A stretch of 64,000 nucleotides of DNA, from positions 1,302,001-1,366,000 of the forward strand of contig NZ_QUBR01000002.1 in NCBI RefSeq assembly GCF_003586285.1, read 5' to 3'. The notes under the pieces were generated by a model. It ran no database searches, was not told the origin of the DNA, and worked only from the letters and a program-made list of their open reading frames with translations. The stretch comes from Aeromicrobium endophyticum. Its GTDB lineage: Bacteria > Actinomycetota > Actinomycetes > Propionibacteriales > Nocardioidaceae. The position numbers were made by a program, and so were the translations under genes. This document shows positions 17,679 through 26,214 of this stretch, piece after piece. The stretch's first letter is position 1. Each line of letters starts with the position of its first letter.

Positions 17679-18454
17679 GCGGCCTTGGCAGCGTCGATCG
17701 CAGCCTGCAGGCCCTGCGGCGACGGGTTCTCGACCGCCTTGCCGCCGACGTAGACCGTCGGGGTGGAGTCGACCTTGCGATCGGAGTCGGACGCCGTCGT
17801 GCGGGCCTTCTTGACCCACGGCACGAACTTCTCGGTCTTGACGCACGAGTCGACGCCCGAGATGCCGAGACCGTCGATGGCCTTGGCCAGCGCGGCGTTC
17901 TCCGGGCCGGGCGTGCCTTCGTCGGGCTGGTTGGCGTAGAGGTAGTCGTGCACCTTGATGTAGTCGGCGACACCGCCCTTGTCGAGCGCACACAGCGCGG
18001 CGCTCGTCGACCGCTTGGAGTAGTCGTTCGGGCTTCCGCCGGTGTCGTCGAGGAACGAGAACGGCCGGTACGTGACGGTGACGGCGCCGCTGGCGACCTG
18101 CTGCCGGAGGAAGTCACCGCTCTGCTCCTCGAAGCTGCGGCAGATCGGGCACTGGAAGTCTTCGTAGACCTCGACCGACACCGGCTTGGCGTCCGCGGGC
18201 GGGGTGGCCCCGGCGGCGGCCGCGTCGTAGACGATGCCGAAGTCCTTGGTCGCGTTGGCCGGCTGGACGACCTTGTCTTCCTTCTCGTTGGCCTTGCTGG
18301 CGGCGTTGATGCCGTAGCCGCCGACCGCGATCAGCGCGATGACCACGACGACGATGCCCACCGTGATGAGGTTGCGCTGCTTGCGATCGGCCTTCTCACG
18401 CTCCTTGCGCATCTGCTCTGCGCGGGCTGCTCGGTTCTGTCGGTCGTTGCTCAC
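17675..18454 (-). CDS. DsbA-like membrane-anchored thiol oxidoreductase
   Basis: A 259-residue protein. A basic cytoplasmic start (residues 1-28) is followed by one membrane helix (LITVGIVVVVIALIAVGGYG) and an extracytoplasmic thioredoxin fold with the active site FQCPICRSF. A cis-proline region TPTVYVGG lies near the end. The family oxidises or repairs thiols of exported proteins. It starts at GTG with GGAG six bases upstream. A SigR-type promoter (18492-18517) lies in front, fitting a disulfide-stress role. Its end overlaps crcB by four bases. Confidence 0.88.
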   Translation of the reverse strand: MSNDRQNRAARAEQMRKEREKADRKQRNLITVGIVVVVIALIAVGGYGINAASKANEKEDKVVQPANATKDFGIVYDAAAAGATPPADAKPVSVEVYEDFQCPICRSFEEQSGDFLRQQVASGAVTVTYRPFSFLDDTGGSPNDYSKRSTSAALCALDKGGVADYIKVHDYLYANQPDEGTPGPENAALAKAIDGLGISGVDSCVKTEKFVPWVKKARTTASDSDRKVDSTPTVYVGGKAVENPSPQGLQAAIDAAKAA

Positions 18455-18491
18455 TGCTGTCTCCTGGTTCGGGGTGGTCGCCACCTGGACC

Positions 18492-18517
18492 AACGCTGCG
18501 CCGTCCACGAAGGTTCC
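18492..18517 (-). promoter_or_regulatory. SigR/SigH-type promoter of the DsbA-like gene
   Basis: On the minus strand GGAAC (18513-18517) is followed by 18 bases and GTT (18492-18494). This fits the GGAAY-N18-GTT pattern of the actinobacterial disulfide-stress sigma factor. The predicted start is about 30 bases before the GTG. Confidence 0.55.
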
Positions 18518-18585
18518 TGACGAGGGTAGCGGCCGGTCCGCAGCCGCCCCCTCACCACCGTCCGAGCCCGACCGCCCGGCTGGAC

Positions 18586-18591
18586 TAGTGT
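18586..18591 (+). promoter_or_regulatory. -10 box of leaderless orn mRNA
   Basis: TAGTGT ends seven bases before the GTG at 18599, which supports that start over the GTG at 18590 inside the box. Confidence 0.45.
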
Positions 18592-18598
18592 GCGGTGG

Positions 18599-19210
18599 GT
18601 GAATGACAAGCTGGTGTGGATCGACTGCGAGATGACCGGGCTCTCCCTCGAGGCGGACGCCCTCGTCGAGGTGGCGGCCCTCGTCACCGACTACGACCTC
18701 AACGTCCTCGGCGACGGCGTCGACCTGGTGATCAAGCCTCCCCAGGCCGCGCTCGACCAGATGAACGACTTCGTCACCCAGATGCACACGACGTCCGGGC
18801 TGATCACCGAGCTCGAGGCGGGCCTCGGCCTGCGCGAGGCGGAGGAGCAGGTGCTCGAGTACGTCCGCGAGTTCGTCAAGGAGCCGCGCAAGGCCCCCAT
18901 GGCCGGCAACACGATCGGCACCGACCGCGCCTTCCTGGCCCGTGACATGGCCGAGCTCGAGGGCTGGCTGCACTACCGCGTGATCGACGTCTCGTCGATC
19001 AAGGAGCTCTCGCGACAGTGGTTCCCGCGGGCGTACTTCGCCGCTCCGGCCAAGGGCGGCGAGCATCGTGCGCTGGTCGACATCCAGGAGTCCATCGAGG
19101 AGCTGCGCTACTACCGGCGGTCGGTGTTCACCCCGGATCCCGGCATCGACTCCGACTCGGCGAAGGCCATCGCGGCCGAGGTCGCCGGTTCGGTGACGGG
19201 CCGGTCGTAG
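18599..19210 (+). CDS. orn: oligoribonuclease
   Basis: A 203-residue DEDDh 3'-5' exoribonuclease that degrades RNA dinucleotides and pGpG. The motifs are LVWIDCEMTGL (Exo I), GNTIGTDRAFL (Exo II), RVIDVSSIKELSRQW and HRALVDIQESIEELRYYR (Exo III with the catalytic His). GTG at 18599 gives NDKLVWIDCEMTG, the usual N-terminus; the frame could start three codons earlier. Transcription is probably leaderless. Confidence 0.95.
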   Translation: MNDKLVWIDCEMTGLSLEADALVEVAALVTDYDLNVLGDGVDLVIKPPQAALDQMNDFVTQMHTTSGLITELEAGLGLREAEEQVLEYVREFVKEPRKAPMAGNTIGTDRAFLARDMAELEGWLHYRVIDVSSIKELSRQWFPRAYFAAPAKGGEHRALVDIQESIEELRYYRRSVFTPDPGIDSDSAKAIAAEVAGSVTGRS

Positions 19211-19271
19211 CTCGCCCGAAGCCTGCGTTAGACTATTTCTCGCCGTGTCGGGCGCATGCCCGGCACGCGTG

Positions 19272-19344
19272 GTGGGTGTAGCTCAGCTGGTAGAGCACCG
19301 CCTTGTGGTGGCGGTGGTCGCGGGTTCGAGTCCCGTCACTCACC
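19272..19344 (+). tRNA. tRNA-His (anticodon GTG)
   Basis: Acceptor GTGGGTG/CACTCAC with one G-T pair, D-stem GCTC/GAGC, anticodon loop TTGTGGT in a CCGCC/GGCGG stem, T-arm GCGGG TTCGAGT CCCGT, discriminator C. An extra G at 19271 can serve as G-1, the histidine identity element. A TAGACT -10 box lies at 19229-19234. A full CCA end is not encoded. Confidence 0.95.
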
Positions 19345-19351
19345 CAGATGC

Positions 19352-19385
19352 ACAAGACCCCCGGACCTCGGTCCGGGGGTCTTGT
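19352..19385. terminator. terminator after tRNA-His
   Basis: Arms ACAAGACCCCCGGACC (19352-19367) and GGTCCGGGGGTCTTGT (19370-19385) with a 2-base loop. It serves the tRNA and, from the other side, the DUF4097 gene that ends at 19403. Confidence 0.85.
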
Positions 19386-19402
19386 CGTCGTGGCGGACGC
19401 GC

Positions 19403-20191
19403 TCAGCGCGCCAGCGTGATGTCGCCGGTGTCGCTCCTGGCGCGGATGAAGCCCGAGCCGCCCTGCTGGGAGTCGATCGTGGACGAGACGTCGCCCGAGG
19501 TGGACGTCGCCGTGACGGCGTACTTGCGCTTGCCCTCGCCCAGGGTGGCCCGGATGTCGCCGTCGCGCGTGGTCGCCTTGAAGCCGAACGGCTGCTTGGC
19601 GAAGGTCGCGGCGACGTTGCCGGAGCCGGTGCGCACGTCGAGCTCGTCGAGCCGCAGGCCCTTGCCGGTGACGTCGCCGCTGCCGCTCTCGATCGTCAGG
19701 ACGCCCTCGGCGAGGTCGTCGACCGAGATGTTGCCCGAGGTCGTGCGGACGACGACCGGGAAGCCCTTGGGCAGCTCGAGGGTCGTGTCGACCCCGCACC
19801 CCGGGTTGAGCCACTCCTTGCAGCCCGAGACGATCTTGATCTGGTCGCCGCGCCGGCCGATGTCGAACTGCGTGTCGCGCAGCCCGCTGGTGATCCTGGC
19901 CTTGACCCGGACGACGTCGGCGTCGCCCTGCACGATGTGCAGGTCGGACGCGCCGGCGTCGATGTCGATCTGCGTCGACTGCCCGAGCTGGATGTCGCTG
20001 GTCGACACCGAGGTGCTGCGCTTGAGGATCGAGACCCCCAGCACCAGGCCGGCCAGCACCGTCACCACGAGGATCGTCCCGACGACCGTCAGCAGGGTGC
20101 GAGAGGCTGGCGACCGCACGTCGTAGTCGGCGATGATCTCGTCGTCGGTCAGCGCCTGGCCGTTGGCGATGGTCTCGTCGTCGGCGCTCAT
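19403..20191 (-). CDS. DUF4097-type beta-repeat membrane protein
   Basis: A 262-residue protein: a 30-residue acidic cytoplasmic start, one membrane helix (LLTVVGTILVVTVLAGLVLG, about residues 33-52), then a repetitive beta-strand domain. The DUF4097 repeats read like TTSGNISVDDLAEG, GSGDVTGKGL, TGSGNVAATF and DGDIRATLGEG. It overlaps the end of glpD by four bases (ATGA), so the two are co-translated. The function of the family is unknown; surface-exposed adhesin-like repeats are a guess. Confidence 0.8.
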   Translation of the reverse strand: MSADDETIANGQALTDDEIIADYDVRSPASRTLLTVVGTILVVTVLAGLVLGVSILKRSTSVSTSDIQLGQSTQIDIDAGASDLHIVQGDADVVRVKARITSGLRDTQFDIGRRGDQIKIVSGCKEWLNPGCGVDTTLELPKGFPVVVRTTSGNISVDDLAEGVLTIESGSGDVTGKGLRLDELDVRTGSGNVAATFAKQPFGFKATTRDGDIRATLGEGKRKYAVTATSTSGDVSSTIDSQQGGSGFIRARSDTGDITLAR

Positions 20192-21948
20192 GCCCCGCCC
20201 CGCCTCTCACCGGCGGAGCCCTCGCCGGTGGTGACCGGGACGACGTCGGCCGCGCCCATGCGGGCTGCGTCGGCCGTCTCGTCGTCGGGCATGGTCTGGC
20301 TCTCGCGCTCGGCCTCGACGCGCTTGAGGTAGTGGTCGACCTCGTTGGCACGCTGCTCGGTGGTCCAGCCCAGCACCTCGCCCATCAGCTCGGCGACCTC
20401 GGCCGCGACCGCCACCCCGCGGTCGAAGGTCTCGATCGAGATGCGGGTGCGCCGGGCGATGGCGTCGTCGAGGTGGCGCGCGCCCTCGTGGGACGCGGCG
20501 TAGACGATCTCGGCGCGCAGGTAGTCGTCGGCGCCTGTGAGCGGGTCGGCGAGGTCGGGCTGGGCCTCGACGAGGTCGAGCACCTCCGAGACCAGCGAGC
20601 CGTAGCGGTGCAGCAGGTGCTCGACGCGTCCGACCCCGAGGCCACTGGTGCGGGCGATCTGGTGACGCTGGTTCCACAGCGCGTCGTAGCCGTCGGCACC
20701 GAGCAGCGGGACGTTCTCGGTGACCGAGGGCGGGGCGTGGCGGTCGAGCTGCGTCTCCATGCCGTGGACGGCGGCGTCGACGGCGTCCTTGGCCATGATG
20801 CGGTAGGTCGTGTACTTGCCGCCCGCGATGACGACCAGGCCCTTGACGCTCGTGCCGACCGCGTGCTCGCGCGAGAGCTTGCTGGTGGCCTCGTCCTCAC
20901 CGGCCAGCAGCGGACGCAGCCCGGCGTAGACGCCCTCGACGTCGGCGTGGGTGAGCGGCTGCTCGAGCACGGTGTTGACGTGGTCGAGCAGGTAGTCGAT
21001 GTCGCTGCGGCTGGCGGCCGGGTGGTCCTTGGAGAGCGACCAGTCGGTGTCGGTGGTGCCGATGATCCAGTGGCGACCCCACGGGATGACGAACAGCACC
21101 GACTTCTCGGTGCGCAGGATCAGGCCCGACGTGCCCCGGATGCGGTCGCGAGGCACCACCAGGTGCACGCCCTTGCTGGCCCGGACGTGGAACTGGCCGC
21201 GCTCGCCGGCGAACGACTGGGTCTCGTCGGTCCAGACGCCGCTGGCGTTGACCACCTGCTTGGCCGAGACGTCGAACTCGGCGCCCGACTCGAGGTCCTT
21301 GACGCGCGCACCCACGACCCGGTCGCCGTCGCGCAGCAGGTCGATCACGCGGGTACGGCTCGCGACGTGCGCGCCGTAGGCCGCGGCGGTGCGCGACAGG
21401 AACATCGTGTGGCGGGCGTCGTCGACCTGGCCGTCGTAGTAGTGCAGCGCGCCGACCAGGGCGTCCTTCTTGAGGGCGGGCATGAGCTTGCGCGCGCCCC
21501 GGCGCGTCAGGTGACGGTGCAGGGGGACGTTCTGGCCGTAGCCGGACGCCTTGCTCATCGCGTCGTACAGCGCGACGCCGGAGCCGGCGTAGAACCGCTC
21601 CCACACCCGGTGCGTCAGCGGGTAGATGAAGCCGACCTCGCGAACGAGGTGCGGGGCGAGCCGCTGCAGGCTCAGGCCGCGCTCCTTGAGCGCCTCGGCG
21701 ACCAGGCGGAAGTCGAGCATCTCGAGGTAGCGCAGGCCGCCGTGCATCAGCTTGCTGGAGCGGCTCGACGTGCCCGAGGCGAAGTCACGCGCCTCGACCA
21801 GCCCGACCGTCAACCCGCGGGTCGCGGCGTCGAGCGCGGCGCCTCCACCGACGACGCCACCACCGATGACCAGGACGTCGAGCGGGGTGGAGGCCATCGC
21901 ATCGAGTGCGGCTTGGCGGTTCTCGGGCGAGAGGGCGACGGGACGCAT
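20188..21948 (-). CDS. glpD: aerobic glycerol-3-phosphate dehydrogenase
   Basis: A 586-residue FAD enzyme that oxidises glycerol 3-phosphate to dihydroxyacetone phosphate at the membrane and feeds the quinone pool. The dinucleotide motif VIGGGVVGGGAALDAATRG is at residues 27-45, followed by ARDFASGTSSRSSKLMHGGL and the C-terminal helical domain. ATG at 21948 was chosen over the TTG 12 bases upstream. The GGAG next to it leaves only one base of spacing, so initiation is unclear. The acidic tail of about 40 residues is longer than usual. No glycerol kinase or facilitator gene is near. Confidence 0.93.
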   Translation of the reverse strand: MRPVALSPENRQAALDAMASTPLDVLVIGGGVVGGGAALDAATRGLTVGLVEARDFASGTSSRSSKLMHGGLRYLEMLDFRLVAEALKERGLSLQRLAPHLVREVGFIYPLTHRVWERFYAGSGVALYDAMSKASGYGQNVPLHRHLTRRGARKLMPALKKDALVGALHYYDGQVDDARHTMFLSRTAAAYGAHVASRTRVIDLLRDGDRVVGARVKDLESGAEFDVSAKQVVNASGVWTDETQSFAGERGQFHVRASKGVHLVVPRDRIRGTSGLILRTEKSVLFVIPWGRHWIIGTTDTDWSLSKDHPAASRSDIDYLLDHVNTVLEQPLTHADVEGVYAGLRPLLAGEDEATSKLSREHAVGTSVKGLVVIAGGKYTTYRIMAKDAVDAAVHGMETQLDRHAPPSVTENVPLLGADGYDALWNQRHQIARTSGLGVGRVEHLLHRYGSLVSEVLDLVEAQPDLADPLTGADDYLRAEIVYAASHEGARHLDDAIARRTRISIETFDRGVAVAAEVAELMGEVLGWTTEQRANEVDHYLKRVEAERESQTMPDDETADAARMGAADVVPVTTGEGSAGERRGGA

Positions 21949-22032
21949 GCTCCCAGTCAATCAGTACCCGTGCAACGCGGCGAACGCCCGCAGTCCGATG
22001 TGACCGACCCGACGCCGGCCCGTCGTCGTCCG

Positions 22033-22038
22033 TAGGCT
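22033..22038 (+). promoter_or_regulatory. -10 box of leaderless phosphatase mRNA
   Basis: TAGGCT ends six bases before the ATG at 22045; no ribosome site lies between. Confidence 0.55.
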
Positions 22039-22044
22039 CGGCGC

Positions 22045-22710
22045 ATGCGCCTCATCCTGATCCGCCACGGCCAGACCCCCGCCAACGTCGAGGGCGTCCT
22101 CGAGTCGACCGTGCCCGGCCCCGGGCTCACGACGTTGGGCTCGCAGCAGGCCGAGCAGCTCGTCCATGCACTCAGCGACCAGCCGATCGACGCGATCTAC
22201 GTGTCGACGATGGTGCGCACGCACCTCACGGCCGCGCCGCTGGCCGGCGCTCGTGGCATCACGCCGGTCGAGCGAGCAGGCCTGCGCGAGATCGCCGCCG
22301 GCGACGTCGAGGGACGCCGCGACGAGGCGGCCGTGCACCAGTACGTGTCGACGCTCTTCGCGTGGTGTGGCGGCGACCTCGATGTCCGCATGCCGGGCGC
22401 GCAGGACGGCCGCGAGGTCATCGCCCGCTTCGACGAGGTGGTCGCGGAGGTCGAGGCCTCCGGCCACGACGACGTCGCGCTCGTCAGCCACGGCGCCGTC
22501 ATCCGCGCCTGGTGCGCGGTGCGCACCGACAACATCGACCTCGACTTCGTCACCGACCACTACGTGACCAACACCGGCGTCGTCGTCGTGGACGGCTCGT
22601 CCGCCGACGGGTGGACCGTCACGTCGTGGCTCGGTGAGGGGGTCGCCGAGGCCGCCGTCCGGGGCGTCTCGGGCGATCACAGTCCCGCCTCGGAGCCCCT
22701 CGACGACTAA
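22045..22710 (+). CDS. histidine phosphatase family protein
   Basis: A 221-residue phosphoglycerate mutase-like phosphatase. The phosphohistidine motif LIRHGQTPANVEG is at residues 5-17 and the second catalytic histidine is in VALVSHGAVIRAW. The acid position reads AGLREIAAGDVEG. The family dephosphorylates varied small metabolites; the substrate is unknown. It is a single gene divergent from glpD. Confidence 0.88.
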   Translation: MRLILIRHGQTPANVEGVLESTVPGPGLTTLGSQQAEQLVHALSDQPIDAIYVSTMVRTHLTAAPLAGARGITPVERAGLREIAAGDVEGRRDEAAVHQYVSTLFAWCGGDLDVRMPGAQDGREVIARFDEVVAEVEASGHDDVALVSHGAVIRAWCAVRTDNIDLDFVTDHYVTNTGVVVVDGSSADGWTVTSWLGEGVAEAAVRGVSGDHSPASEPLDD

Positions 22711-22740
22711 CCAACCGCCGGACCGGTCGTTGGAGAGTCC

Positions 22741-23331
22741 ATGCGACGGGTCAAGCGCGACAGGACGAGGTCGGCGGCAGCAGCAGCGGTGGTCGTCGGC
22801 CTGCTGGTCATCGCCGGCGTCGCCGCGTCGCTGCTGCTGGGCCACGGCGGCTCGACGCCCAAGGACGACGTCCGTGTCGCCGTCCCGTCGACCGAGCCGC
22901 CCGAGTACTCGGCCACCGACGACCTCGGACTGGCCGACCAGGACGTCGATCGTCCCGCCACCGCACCGGCTCGGCCGGGCACGACGTTCCCCGGAGCCGG
23001 CGTCCCCGATCTGAAGGGACTCCGCGGCGAGGGCGGCATCCTCGGCCTCCCCCGCGAGAAGGTCGTGCTCACCATGACGTCGGCCGCGCCGATCGCCTAC
23101 GTCGGCTACATCGTCCCGACGAGCCTCGACCACTCCACCGGCACGGTCACCTCGCCGGGCACCTCGTGGTCGCTCACCACCACCGCCTACGGACCGCCCG
23201 ACTACGCGCAGCTGTTCTCGCTGGCCGGCCCCGCGGGGGTGCCCGTCACGTGCACGATCACGGTCAACGGACGCGTCACCGAGACGCGCACCACGTCGGG
23301 CCCGCACGATCAGCTGTTCTGCCAGGGCTGA
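22741..23331 (+). CDS. membrane-anchored MmpS-like protein
   Basis: A 196-residue protein with an N-terminal membrane helix (AAAAAVVVGLLVIAGVAASLLL, residues 12-33), a Pro/Asp-rich linker and a C-terminal beta domain. The last 50 residues (LTTTAYGPPDYAQLFSLAG, then VTCTITVNGRVTETRTTSG and a final cysteine) resemble the MmpS fold, in which two cysteines form a disulfide. MmpS proteins assist MmpL lipid exporters in mycobacteria, but no MmpL is present here. The resemblance is by eye only. Confidence 0.65.
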   Translation: MRRVKRDRTRSAAAAAVVVGLLVIAGVAASLLLGHGGSTPKDDVRVAVPSTEPPEYSATDDLGLADQDVDRPATAPARPGTTFPGAGVPDLKGLRGEGGILGLPREKVVLTMTSAAPIAYVGYIVPTSLDHSTGTVTSPGTSWSLTTTAYGPPDYAQLFSLAGPAGVPVTCTITVNGRVTETRTTSGPHDQLFCQG

Positions 23332-23370
23332 CCGCACGGGCCTCGCGGCCTCACCGACCGGACCCGGCCG

Positions 23371-24357
23371 CTAGTCGGGCAGCATCTCGCCGTGGACGTC
23401 GGCGTGCGGGACGGTCGGGATCGTGCCGAGGCGACCCTTCTGGAAGTCCTCGAACGCCTGCGCGACCTCGGCCTTGGAGTTCATGACGAACGGGCCGGCC
23501 CACGCGATCGGCTCGCGGATGGGCAGACCGCCCAGCAGCACGACCTCGAGCGCCGGGTCCTTGGCCGCCTGGCGCTGGTCGGCGCCCACCGTGATGGTCT
23601 CGCCGTGGCCCAGCACCGCCAGCTGACCGGCCCGCAGAGGACGCCGGTCGCGCGCGACGTAGCCCGCTCCGCCCATCACGTAGACGAGCGCGTTGAAGTC
23701 GGTGCGCCACGGCACCGTCATCTCCGCGCCCGGCAGCACGGTCGCGTGCACCATGGCCATCGGCGTGTGGGTGGAGCCCGGCCCCTTGACGCCGTCGACC
23801 TCGCCGGCGATGACGCGCAGCAGCGCTCCGGCGTCGGGTGTCGAGGCCAGGCCGACGTCGGTGCCGCGGATGTCCTGGTAGTGCGGCGGCAGCCACTTGC
23901 TGGCCTTCGGCAGGTTGACCCACAGCTGCAGGCCGTGGAAGACCCCACCCTTGACGACCAGCCACTCCGGCGGCGTCTCGATGTGCAGCAGGCCCGAGCC
24001 CGCGGTCATCCACTGGGTGTCGCCGTCGGTGATCGAACCGCCGCCGCCGTGCGTGTCCTGGTGGTCCATGACGCCGTCGATCATGTAGGTCACGGTCTCG
24101 AAGCCGCGGTGCGGGTGCCAGGGCGTGCCCTTGGGCTCGCCGGGCTGGTACTCGACCTCACCCATCTGGTCCATGTGGATGAAGGGGTCGAGCTGGCGGG
24201 CGTCGACGCCGGCGAAGGCCCGGTGCACCGGGAACCCCTCGCCCTCGTAGCCGGTCGGCGCCGTGGTGACGCTGATCGGCGCACGGTCCTCGGTCTGGGT
24301 CGGCGCGGCGATCACGCGGGGAAGGACGGTCCAGTCGGCAACGGTCACAGCAGGCAT
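23371..24357 (-). CDS. pirin family protein
   Basis: A 328-residue bicupin. The N-terminal metal site is WHPHRGFETVTYMIDG with HQDTHG and LLHIE (three His and one Glu). The C-terminal cupin contains LPGAEMTVPW. Bacterial pirins oxidise quercetin or modulate pyruvate metabolism; the role here is open. GAGGAG lies seven bases before the ATG at 24357. The promoter carries a near-copy of the MarR/YceI operator word in its -35/-10 spacer. Confidence 0.92.
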   Translation of the reverse strand: MPAVTVADWTVLPRVIAAPTQTEDRAPISVTTAPTGYEGEGFPVHRAFAGVDARQLDPFIHMDQMGEVEYQPGEPKGTPWHPHRGFETVTYMIDGVMDHQDTHGGGGSITDGDTQWMTAGSGLLHIETPPEWLVVKGGVFHGLQLWVNLPKASKWLPPHYQDIRGTDVGLASTPDAGALLRVIAGEVDGVKGPGSTHTPMAMVHATVLPGAEMTVPWRTDFNALVYVMGGAGYVARDRRPLRAGQLAVLGHGETITVGADQRQAAKDPALEVVLLGGLPIREPIAWAGPFVMNSKAEVAQAFEDFQKGRLGTIPTVPHADVHGEMLPD

Positions 24358-24382
24358 CTGACTTCTCCTCAGTAGATCTCTC

Positions 24383-24411
24383 AATTTAGTTCAATATTCA
24401 ACTAACGTCAA
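24383..24411 (-). promoter_or_regulatory. pirin promoter with MarR-type operator in the spacer
   Basis: The minus strand reads TTGACG, 17 bases, TAAATT: a near-consensus sigma-A promoter. The 20-base palindrome at 24386-24405 (TTAGTTCAATATTCAACTAA) fills the spacer. Its core GTTCAATATTCAAC recurs with one change at 4190-4203. Confidence 0.72.
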
Positions 24412-24441
24412 GCATTCCCCGGCCCGCCCCTCCCACGGCCC

Positions 24442-24447
24442 TACGCT
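24442..24447 (+). promoter_or_regulatory. -10 box of leaderless flavoprotein mRNA
   Basis: TACGCT ends seven bases before the ATG at 24455. Confidence 0.5.
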
Positions 24448-24454
24448 GGTCGGC

Positions 24455-26002
24455 ATGACGCAGACCTCCTCGGCGGACGAGCACGCAGACGTCGTCATCG
24501 TCGGCGGCGGGCACAACGCCCTCGTCGCGGCGACCTACCTGGCACGCGCCGGCCGGCACGTCGTCGTCCTCGAGCGGCTGCCCCACGTGGGCGGGGCGGC
24601 GATCAGCGCGCAGACGTTCGAGGGCCACGACGCCCGCCTGTCGCGCTACTCGTACCTCGTGAGCCTGATGCCCCAGCAGCTGATCGACGACCTCGGCCTC
24701 GGTGTCGAGCTGCGCTCACGCGAGACGGCCTCGTACACGCCGTACCCGGGCGGTGGCCTGCTCGTCGAGACCGTCGAGGGCGAAGCCACCCGCGAGTCGT
24801 TCCGTGCACTCACCGGCGCCGACGACGAGCTCGCGGCGTGGCGTCAGTTCTACGCCGAGGTCGCGGCCCTGGCCGACGTCGTGGCCCCGACCCTGCTCTC
24901 GCCGCTCCCCCACATCGGCAACCTGCGCGACCTCAGCGAGATGGCGATCTGGACCGATGTCGTCGACGAGCCCCTGGGGTCGGCGATCGAGCGACGCTTC
25001 GCGCACGACCTCGTCCGCGGCATCGTCGGCACCGATGCGTTGATCGGCACCTTCGCCTCGCTGCACGACCCGAGCCTGGTGCAGAACCGCTGCTTCCTCT
25101 ACCACCTCGTCGGCAACGGGACGGGCGAGTGGCGCGTGCCGGTCGGCGGCATGGGCGCGGTGACCGCCGAGCTCGAACGGGTCGCGCGCGAGGCCGGCGC
25201 GACGATCCGCACCGACAGCACCGTGACCTCCGTGGCAGCGCGCGACGACGGCGTCACGGTGAGCGGCGACGGCTTCGTCATCGAGGCCGCTCACGTGCTG
25301 AGCGGAATCGCGCCCCACGCGCTCGCCGGGCTGATGGGGCGCCCGACCCCGCCCAGGCCGTCCGGCTCGCAGTTCAAGGTCAACCTGCTGGTCTCGCGGC
25401 TGCCGCACCTCAGGTCGGGGGTCGACCCGGCGATCGCATTCGCCGGCACCTTCCACCTGGGCGAGTCGATGAGCGAGCTCGAGCAGGCGTGGCGCCAGGC
25501 CGCCGGCGGCGCCCTCCCCGACCGCGCTGCCGGCGAGCTGTACTGCCACACCCTGACCGACCGGTCGATCCTCGGTCCCGACCTCGTCGACACCGAGGCG
25601 CAGACCCTGACCTACTTCGGCCTGCACACGCCGTACGAGGTCCTGCCCGACGCCGAGGCAGCCGAGCGCGCGTACGCCCAGGTGCTGGCCGCGCTCGACG
25701 AGCACCTGGCCGAGCCCCTCGAGCCGTTGATCCTCGGCGTCGAGCACAAGACGCCCGCGCAGATCGAGCAGGCGCTCGCGATGCCGGGCGGGCACATCTT
25801 CCACGGCGACCTGCAGTGGCCGTGGCTCGAGGAGGGCGAGAAGCCCCGCTCCGCCGCCGAGCGCTGGGGCGTCCAGACGTCGCACCCCCGCGTGCTGATG
25901 TGCGGCAGCGGCGCCCGTCGAGGGGGCGCCGTCAGCGGCATTGCAGGGCACAACGCGGCCCATGCACTGCTCGAGGCAGACCTGGATTTGGGGGGCGCGT
26001 GA
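24455..26002 (+). CDS. PYROXD2/phytoene desaturase-like FAD oxidoreductase
   Basis: A 515-residue flavoprotein. The dinucleotide motif VVIVGGGHNALVAATYLARAG is at residues 13-33, followed by VVVLERLPHVGGAA. A C-terminal FAD motif is in RVLMCGSGARRGGAVSGIAG. The GHN form of the first motif and the length suit the PYROXD2 branch of the amine oxidase/CrtI superfamily, not a true carotenoid desaturase; no carotenoid gene is nearby. The substrate is unknown. It is divergent from pirin and probably leaderless. Confidence 0.82.
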   Translation: MTQTSSADEHADVVIVGGGHNALVAATYLARAGRHVVVLERLPHVGGAAISAQTFEGHDARLSRYSYLVSLMPQQLIDDLGLGVELRSRETASYTPYPGGGLLVETVEGEATRESFRALTGADDELAAWRQFYAEVAALADVVAPTLLSPLPHIGNLRDLSEMAIWTDVVDEPLGSAIERRFAHDLVRGIVGTDALIGTFASLHDPSLVQNRCFLYHLVGNGTGEWRVPVGGMGAVTAELERVAREAGATIRTDSTVTSVAARDDGVTVSGDGFVIEAAHVLSGIAPHALAGLMGRPTPPRPSGSQFKVNLLVSRLPHLRSGVDPAIAFAGTFHLGESMSELEQAWRQAAGGALPDRAAGELYCHTLTDRSILGPDLVDTEAQTLTYFGLHTPYEVLPDAEAAERAYAQVLAALDEHLAEPLEPLILGVEHKTPAQIEQALAMPGGHIFHGDLQWPWLEEGEKPRSAAERWGVQTSHPRVLMCGSGARRGGAVSGIAGHNAAHALLEADLDLGGA

Positions 26003-26044
26003 CCCCCTGCTAACGTTTCTCTCGCTTCGTGGCTCGGCCACTCG

Positions 26045-26117
<73 letters not shown>

Positions 26118-26122
26118 CTGTG

Positions 26123-26152
26123 AAGGCCCCATTCCTCGCCGAATGGGGCCTT
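26123..26152 (+). terminator. intrinsic terminator of tRNA-Lys
   Basis: Arms AAGGCCCCATTC (26123-26134) and GAATGGGGCCTT (26141-26152), loop of six, followed by a T-rich TGCTTCTT. Confidence 0.85.
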
Positions 26153-26202
26153 TGCTTCTTCCCGGCCACCTCCGAGCGTGCTGTGCCAGCCGTCCGTGGC
26201 GC

Positions 26203-26208
26203 TACCCT
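26203..26208 (+). promoter_or_regulatory. -10 box of leaderless PPOX-like mRNA
   Basis: TACCCT ends six bases before the ATG at 26215. Confidence 0.5.
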
Positions 26209-26214
26209 GGCCCG

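Noticed and set aside
20332..22035. 567-codon open frame on the plus strand
   Set aside because: Antisense to glpD; no ribosome site or motif.
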